8,893 nucleotides of DNA. Source: Defluviitaleaceae bacterium (GTDB lineage Bacteria > Bacillota > Clostridia > Lachnospirales > UBA5962). The first letter of the stretch is position 1. Each line of letters opens with the position of its first letter. Shown one piece after another: positions 5,830-8,893 of the stretch. The notes beneath the pieces are model-generated. The model saw only the letters and a list, made by a program, of their open reading frames with translations, did no database searches and was not told the origin of the DNA. Made by a program: the position numbers and the translations under genes. The stretch lies in assembly GCA_009780765.1 (NCBI GenBank), contig WQZK01000063.1:1-8893 (forward strand), given 5' to 3'.

Positions 5830-6288
5830 TTATTGTACTGTAATATCCCAAACATACATATCCGTTTTTTCTTTTTGCAATTCTTGCAAAATTTTATCGT
5901 CATGAACATCATCTACAGTAACAGGAGTAGCTCCTAATTTTTCTATCGTTTTTCTCGAGGCAATATTATCATGCAAAGAGCCTATAAACAAGCGTTTAAA
6001 TCCATGTGCCAAAGCAACATGCTTAACAAGATTACACGCTTTCGTTGCATAATTATTACCCAAGTATGAAGGAAAAATACCATAACTTAAATGCCCCTTA
6101 AGATATTGCCTACGTGTAGTATCTACTGCAAAGTAAACTACACCCATATCTTTACCATCACTAATACGAATTATAGAAAATCCGTATCTTGGTAAAATCC
6201 CTTTTTCATAGTTGGGCTGGTCTTGGCTTTTTAAAACCAATTTTATTTCATTATCCTTTAAATCGTTAAATTCTAAAAATTGAAACAC
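5830..6288 (-). CDS. GNAT-family N-acetyltransferase
   Basis: The 152-residue protein has the GNAT fold. Strand 4 is followed by the acetyl-CoA pyrophosphate loop PSYLGNNYATKA (73-84), a variant of (Q/R)xxGx(G/A). Then come the helix NLVKHVALAHGFKRL and the motif B segment DNIASRKTIEKLGA (107-120), the typical N-x-x-S-x-x-x-x-E-K-x-G close of RimJ/RimL-like enzymes. It should transfer acetyl from acetyl-CoA to an amine on an unknown substrate in the cytoplasm. The start is GTG (6288-6286) with AAAGGG about 8 bases upstream. The in-frame stop at 6301-6303 rules out a longer form, and the overlapping ATG at 6290 opens only a five-codon frame. It lies 17 bases behind a small membrane protein gene and is probably co-transcribed with it. 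Confidence 0.85.
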   Translation of the reverse strand: MFQFLEFNDLKDNEIKLVLKSQDQPNYEKGILPRYGFSIIRISDGKDMGVVYFAVDTTRRQYLKGHLSYGIFPSYLGNNYATKACNLVKHVALAHGFKRLFIGSLHDNIASRKTIEKLGATPVTVDDVHDDKILQELQKEKTDMYVWDITVQ

Positions 6289-6305
6289 ATCAACCGCCCT
6301 TTAGT

Positions 6306-6551
6306 TTACCTAACTCTCTGCTTTTTGTAGTTTTTACCTCTTATACCTAAAACAACAAAGCAAGCAGCAAGCCCTATAATACCTCCTACAAGCCTTATAA
6401 TCTCTCTAGTAGAAAGAGTAAAAGAAAAACCGCCATTATGCCAAACTTGTGCCACCAATGGACCAATACCGCTTAGCCAAACAAAAAATATTACATAAAC
6501 TACGAAAGCGAAGTCCATCAAAATTACTGTTTTGATATATTCTTTCTTCAC
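6306..6551 (-). CDS. Small two-helix membrane protein, unrecognised
   Basis: The 81-residue product has two predicted membrane helices (about 8-27 and 51-70), a polar loop with HNGGFSFTLSTRE between them and a very basic tail (KNYKKQR). By the positive-inside rule both ends face the cytoplasm. I recognise no family. The start is GTG (6551-6549), preceded 7 bases upstream by a strong AGGAGGG, which makes the frame credible despite its small size. It lies 72 bases behind cwlD and 17 bases ahead of the GNAT gene. A role linked to either neighbour is possible but nothing in the sequence shows it. Confidence 0.72.
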   Translation of the reverse strand: MKKEYIKTVILMDFAFVVYVIFFVWLSGIGPLVAQVWHNGGFSFTLSTREIIRLVGGIIGLAACFVVLGIRGKNYKKQRVR

Positions 6552-6592
6552 TTTATGTCCCTCCTAGCAAAATATAAATTTACTATCTAAGT

Positions 6593-6621
6593 ATTTTATC
6601 ACATTTTACTACAAAAGTCTA
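6593..6621 (-). promoter_or_regulatory. Possible sigma-A promoter of the small membrane protein / GNAT pair
   Basis: On the minus strand TAGACT (6621-6616), a 17-base spacer and TAAAAT (6598-6593) lie between cwlD and the 81-residue gene, about 45 bases ahead of its GTG. The hexamers are partial matches. No terminator follows cwlD, so read-through is an equally good explanation for expression. Confidence 0.38.
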
Positions 6622-6623
6622 CC

Positions 6624-7277
6624 TTAATTTTTTCCAAAATAATCTAAAATACCTTTATAAATTCCCCAAGCTATCTTTTCTTGATATTCGCTTGTTGAAA
6701 GTAAATTAGCCTCTTCTTTATTACTTAAAAATCCACACTCTACTATAACCGCAGGAATTTCGGTTTTTTTAAGCATGTAGTAGCTATCTTCAGCCTTAGC
6801 TCCTCTATTATTTACTTGGTTTAATTCCTGCTTTAATGTGTTTTGAATTTTTTCTGCCAAAACTTTACTTTCTTCTGATTTTGGATAATAAAATGTTTGT
6901 ACCCCTTTTATATCTCCTGTTTTGTATGAATTTTGGTGAATGCTTATTAAAACATCTGCTTTGGAATTATTTATTATTTCTGCTCGCCCCCTCATGTCGG
7001 AAACTTTTCTATCGCCTAAAGCCGTATCATCTAATCTAATAACATGAACACTCGCATCAGAAAGCTCTAAAAATGCCTGTAATTTAGCCGCTATTTGAAG
7101 ATTTATGTCTTTTTCAAGATTTCCTGCATCAGAAACTTTTCCGGGGTCCCAGCCACCATGCCCTGCGTCTATTACTATCACCTTTTCTGAAAGCGGCATT
7201 GAAAATACTATATTTGTGAAACTATATGTTAAAATAATACTTAAAACAAACATTGTTAAAATTTTTATTTTTTTCAT
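6624..7277 (-). CDS. cwlD: N-acetylmuramoyl-L-alanine amidase, CwlD type (spore cortex)
   Basis: The 217-residue Amidase_3 protein has an N-terminal signal or anchor (KKIK, then hydrophobic residues to about 26). The catalytic domain follows: VIDAGHGGWDPG (35-46; H40), E55 in NLEKDI, SIHQNS (112-117; H114) and the catalytic glutamate in VECGFLSN (179-186; E180). H40, E55 and H114 are the zinc ligands. Length, the short PLSEKV lead-in, and QTFYYPKSEESKVLAEKIQ (127-145) fit CwlD and not a vegetative autolysin with wall-binding repeats. CwlD strips peptides from muramic acid in cortex peptidoglycan so that PdaA can form muramic-delta-lactam, the mark recognised by germination enzymes. This points to a spore former. 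AGGAGG lies 5 bases before the ATG. It diverges from the superoxide dismutase gene. Confidence 0.88.
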   Translation of the reverse strand: MKKIKILTMFVLSIILTYSFTNIVFSMPLSEKVIVIDAGHGGWDPGKVSDAGNLEKDINLQIAAKLQAFLELSDASVHVIRLDDTALGDRKVSDMRGRAEIINNSKADVLISIHQNSYKTGDIKGVQTFYYPKSEESKVLAEKIQNTLKQELNQVNNRGAKAEDSYYMLKKTEIPAVIVECGFLSNKEEANLLSTSEYQEKIAWGIYKGILDYFGKN

Positions 7278-7312
7278 CTTGTCCTCCTGTAAAGTTAAAG
7301 TCTGTCTTAGAA

Positions 7313-7342
7313 TATTATGATAAAAATATGAAAAAATATTAT
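7313..7342 (-). promoter_or_regulatory. Candidate forespore (sigma-G-like) promoter of cwlD
   Basis: On the minus strand CATAATA (7319-7313) fits the sigma-G/F -10 form CATwwTA, and 17 bases upstream stands ATAATA (7342-7337), a partial match to the -35 form TGnATA. B. subtilis cwlD is sporulation-controlled, which makes this plausible. The region is so AT-rich that a chance match is likely. Confidence 0.28.
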
Positions 7343-7362
7343 TAACCCAAGGAGTTAAAAAT

Positions 7363-7944
7363 ATGAAATTAGAGGCAAAAAATTTTAATTACAATACAAA
7401 AATTATATCCGAGCCAGCATTTGATAACCATATAACGCTTTATAATGGCTATATAAACAAATTAAACGAAATAGATGATGTCTTAAAACAAAACCCCGAA
7501 GAAGCAAAAGCAAACGCCACATACAGCCATTTTAGAGGATTAAAAGTTGCTGAAACATTTGCACTTTGCGGCGTGATATTGCACGAATTATATTTTGAAA
7601 ATATCGGAAATACACAAACGCAACCTTCACAAGAAACTATTAACACACTTGCAAAATATTTTGGCGATTTTACTAAATGGCATAAAGATTTTACTGCTTG
7701 TGCAAATTCGGCAAGAGGCTGGGTTTGCTTAATTTACGACCAACGCACAGAAAGCTTTAGAAACATTGTGCTAGATGCACATAACGAAGGAAATATTCCA
7801 CATTCATACCCTGTTTTAGCTCTTGATATGTACGAGCATGCATATTTTATGGATTACGGAACAGATAAAGCGGGCTATATCGCAACTTTTATGGAATATA
7901 TAAATTGGGATGTTGTTAATAGGAGGCTTCAAAATTTAAAATAG
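7363..7944 (+). CDS. Superoxide dismutase, Fe/Mn family
   Basis: The 193-residue cytoplasmic enzyme converts superoxide to hydrogen peroxide and oxygen. The signature DMYEHAYFMDYG (155-166) supplies ligands D155 and H159. H74 in LHELYFEN (73-80) is the second ligand, and H23 in DNHITLYNGY (21-30) is the likely first, with gateway Tyr at Y30. RGLKVAETFALCGVILHELYFEN and LDAHNEGN place it in the divergent HELYFEN branch found in Firmicutes and cyanobacteria, distinct from E. coli SodA/SodB. H140 in DAHNEG stands where Mn enzymes have Gln and actinobacterial SODs have His, so the metal cannot be deduced and I give no symbol. There is no signal peptide. AAGGAG is 8 bases before the ATG. A candidate -10 TATGAT (7316-7321) has no good -35. 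Confidence 0.93.
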   Translation: MKLEAKNFNYNTKIISEPAFDNHITLYNGYINKLNEIDDVLKQNPEEAKANATYSHFRGLKVAETFALCGVILHELYFENIGNTQTQPSQETINTLAKYFGDFTKWHKDFTACANSARGWVCLIYDQRTESFRNIVLDAHNEGNIPHSYPVLALDMYEHAYFMDYGTDKAGYIATFMEYINWDVVNRRLQNLK

Positions 7945-7974
7945 CTTGCAAATCAAGGTTACAAATATTTCTTT

Positions 7975-8010
7975 CAAAAAAAACGCCGAATATAAAGTCG
8001 GCGTTTTTTT
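7975..8010. terminator. Bidirectional intrinsic terminator between sod and the HExxH gene
   Basis: AAACGCCGA (7981-7989) pairs with TCGGCGTTT (7998-8006) around an 8-base loop. A T run follows on the plus strand (to 8010) and an A run precedes it (7976-7983), giving a T tail on the minus strand. It can end both the superoxide dismutase transcript and the convergent transcript from the right. Confidence 0.9.
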
Positions 8011-8017
8011 ATAAAGT

Positions 8018-8785
8018 CTACTCCATCTGGTTTCTTATTTCCTTTTCGTACTTTAAGCAATAAGTGTATCCGCTCTCCATAAATTCTATAATATTGCTAG
8101 AATTGCAGTACATTTTGTACAATGTTTCAAGAATAGGCTCGTTCTCAATTTTCATAGTATAAAAGTATGGGTATACCGCCGCATTTGAACCATAATAAGG
8201 GTTAATTTCACTAAGTCTAGCATCTTTACGCATTATAGGGTAAACTGCCATTTCACTAAAAATCCACTTTATATGCGGTATTTCATAATCTTCTTTATTA
8301 TCTTTAAAATAATTTTGCCATACATCAAACCAAACAAAATGTATAATTTCGTGAAGAGCAATGCCTAAAGCACCACGCTCGCTATTTAAATAAAAAATAT
8401 CAAATTCTCTTTTATCTAAAAATCTTGGACAAATTGGGTTTAGCGTAATATTTCCAACTATGTCATTAAAATTATTTTTACAATCGATGCCAAAAGCATC
8501 CGAAAAAGCATCTTCAATCTGGCTTTTATGGAGATTAAAGTAATCATTATATTTAACTATTTTTTCTGCAAATTCTGGCTCTAATTCATCGTAAATAAGC
8601 TTTAAAGTACTTGTTAAATATTCTTTTTTTTCTAAAGCATCTAAAGAGCTTAGTTTTTCTCTATCAAGAGAAGGAAAAAAATGAAATAAGCTACTCATCC
8701 AAAAATTGCTTAATTCTTGATTTTGAAACATCATAATACTATCTATACTATATGAAAATCCTAGATTTTTAAATGTAATCTTCAT
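8018..8785 (-). CDS. Unrecognised protein with HExxH motif (putative zinc metallopeptidase)
   Basis: I do not recognise a named family for this 255-residue protein. The central segment ALGIALHEIIHFVWFDVW holds HEIIH (145-149), the zinc-binding and catalytic motif of zincin metallopeptidases. E178 in WIFSEMAVYP, 29 residues later, is a fitting third ligand for the gluzincin pattern. There is no signal peptide or membrane segment, so it should be cytoplasmic. The N-terminal half (1-110) is mostly helical and charged; the C-terminal part is rich in Tyr and Phe. The ATG at 8785 has AAGGTG 7 bases upstream, inside the last codons of the NUDIX gene, whose stop lies 4 bases away, so the two are one transcription unit. 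Peptidase activity is inference from the motif. Confidence 0.7.
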   Translation of the reverse strand: MKITFKNLGFSYSIDSIMMFQNQELSNFWMSSLFHFFPSLDREKLSSLDALEKKEYLTSTLKLIYDELEPEFAEKIVKYNDYFNLHKSQIEDAFSDAFGIDCKNNFNDIVGNITLNPICPRFLDKREFDIFYLNSERGALGIALHEIIHFVWFDVWQNYFKDNKEDYEIPHIKWIFSEMAVYPIMRKDARLSEINPYYGSNAAVYPYFYTMKIENEPILETLYKMYCNSSNIIEFMESGYTYCLKYEKEIRNQME

Positions 8786-8789
8786 AAAA

Positions 8790-8893
8790 TCACACCTTTT
8801 TTAATTTTCTGACTACAGCTTCCATCATAGGTTTATCAGGCGGAGAAATATTTTCTGGCAAATTGTCAATAGAAAACCACTTAAGTTCTGCAA
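8790..8893 (-). CDS. NUDIX hydrolase, C-terminal end (runs in from right edge)
   Basis: The minus-strand frame ending in TGA (8792-8790) has no stop back to the edge and gives 33 full residues. They read AELKWFSIDNLPENISPP and then DKPMMEAVVRKLKKV. The pattern E-x-x-W-F-x-x-(D/E)-x-L-P-x-N-(I/L)-x-P-P is the usual C-terminal part of NUDIX hydrolases that cleave nucleoside diphosphate-linked compounds. The NUDIX box itself (GX5EX7REUXEEXGU) is outside the window, so substrate and activity cannot be judged. The gene lies four bases upstream of the HExxH gene. Confidence 0.75.
   Translation of the reverse strand, partial: AELKWFSIDNLPENISPPDKPMMEAVVRKLKKV

Noticed and set aside
6836..7039. Plus-strand 67-residue hydrophobic open frame opposite cwlD
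   Set aside because: It has no ribosome binding site and overlaps the conserved amidase domain; hydrophobic antisense frames are common opposite Lys/Glu-rich genes.
7307..7320. PerR/Fur-like box TTAGAAT-ATTATGA ahead of superoxide dismutase
   Set aside because: PerR and Fur boxes are 7-1-7 repeats; here the central base is missing, two positions mismatch, and the region is nearly all A/T. Not listed as an operator.

Overview
The window is AT-rich DNA from a low-GC Gram-positive bacterium, most likely a spore-forming member of the Clostridia. The basis is strong AGGAGG-type ribosome binding sites, consensus sigma-A promoters, a CwlD-type spore-cortex amidase, a PadR / HAAS (DUF1700) / DUF4097 cassette typical of Firmicutes, and a Firmicutes-type Fe/Mn superoxide dismutase. 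I cannot name a species.

Layout. Positions 1-923 (minus): uppP (undecaprenyl-diphosphatase) followed closely by the 5' end of tgt (tRNA-guanine transglycosylase), which runs off the left edge. Positions 924-1114 hold two back-to-back sigma-A promoters that use the same palindromic -35 hexamer. Positions 1115-2764 (plus): a DEAD-box RNA helicase with a DbpA-type RNA-binding tail. Positions 2864-3802 (plus): a very AT-rich metallophosphoesterase whose last codons form a terminator hairpin. Positions 3819-5675 (minus): an overlapping three-gene operon of a PadR regulator, a HAAS-domain membrane protein and a DUF4097 repeat protein. It is driven by a perfect-consensus promoter that carries a 16-bp perfect inverted repeat. 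Positions 5791-7277 (minus): cwlD, a small two-helix membrane protein and a GNAT acetyltransferase, closed by a terminator. Positions 7363-7944 (plus): superoxide dismutase, ending in a bidirectional terminator. Positions 8018-8893 (minus): an unrecognised HExxH protein (putative zinc peptidase) directly behind the 3' end of a NUDIX hydrolase gene.

How the genes may work together. Much of the window concerns the cell envelope: UppP recycles the lipid carrier for peptidoglycan, CwlD modifies spore cortex, and the PadR/HAAS/DUF4097 operon looks like a self-regulated envelope module. Tgt and the helicase act on RNA. The superoxide dismutase protects against oxygen. I see no transposase, CRISPR array, rRNA or tRNA gene. 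No gene-free stretch exceeds 300 bases; the longest is 924-1114.

The window is mostly ordinary chromosome. The parts most worth a second look are the shared -35 divergent promoter, the dyad over the padR promoter, the strict SGR/SGN alternation in the DUF4097 protein, and the HExxH protein.
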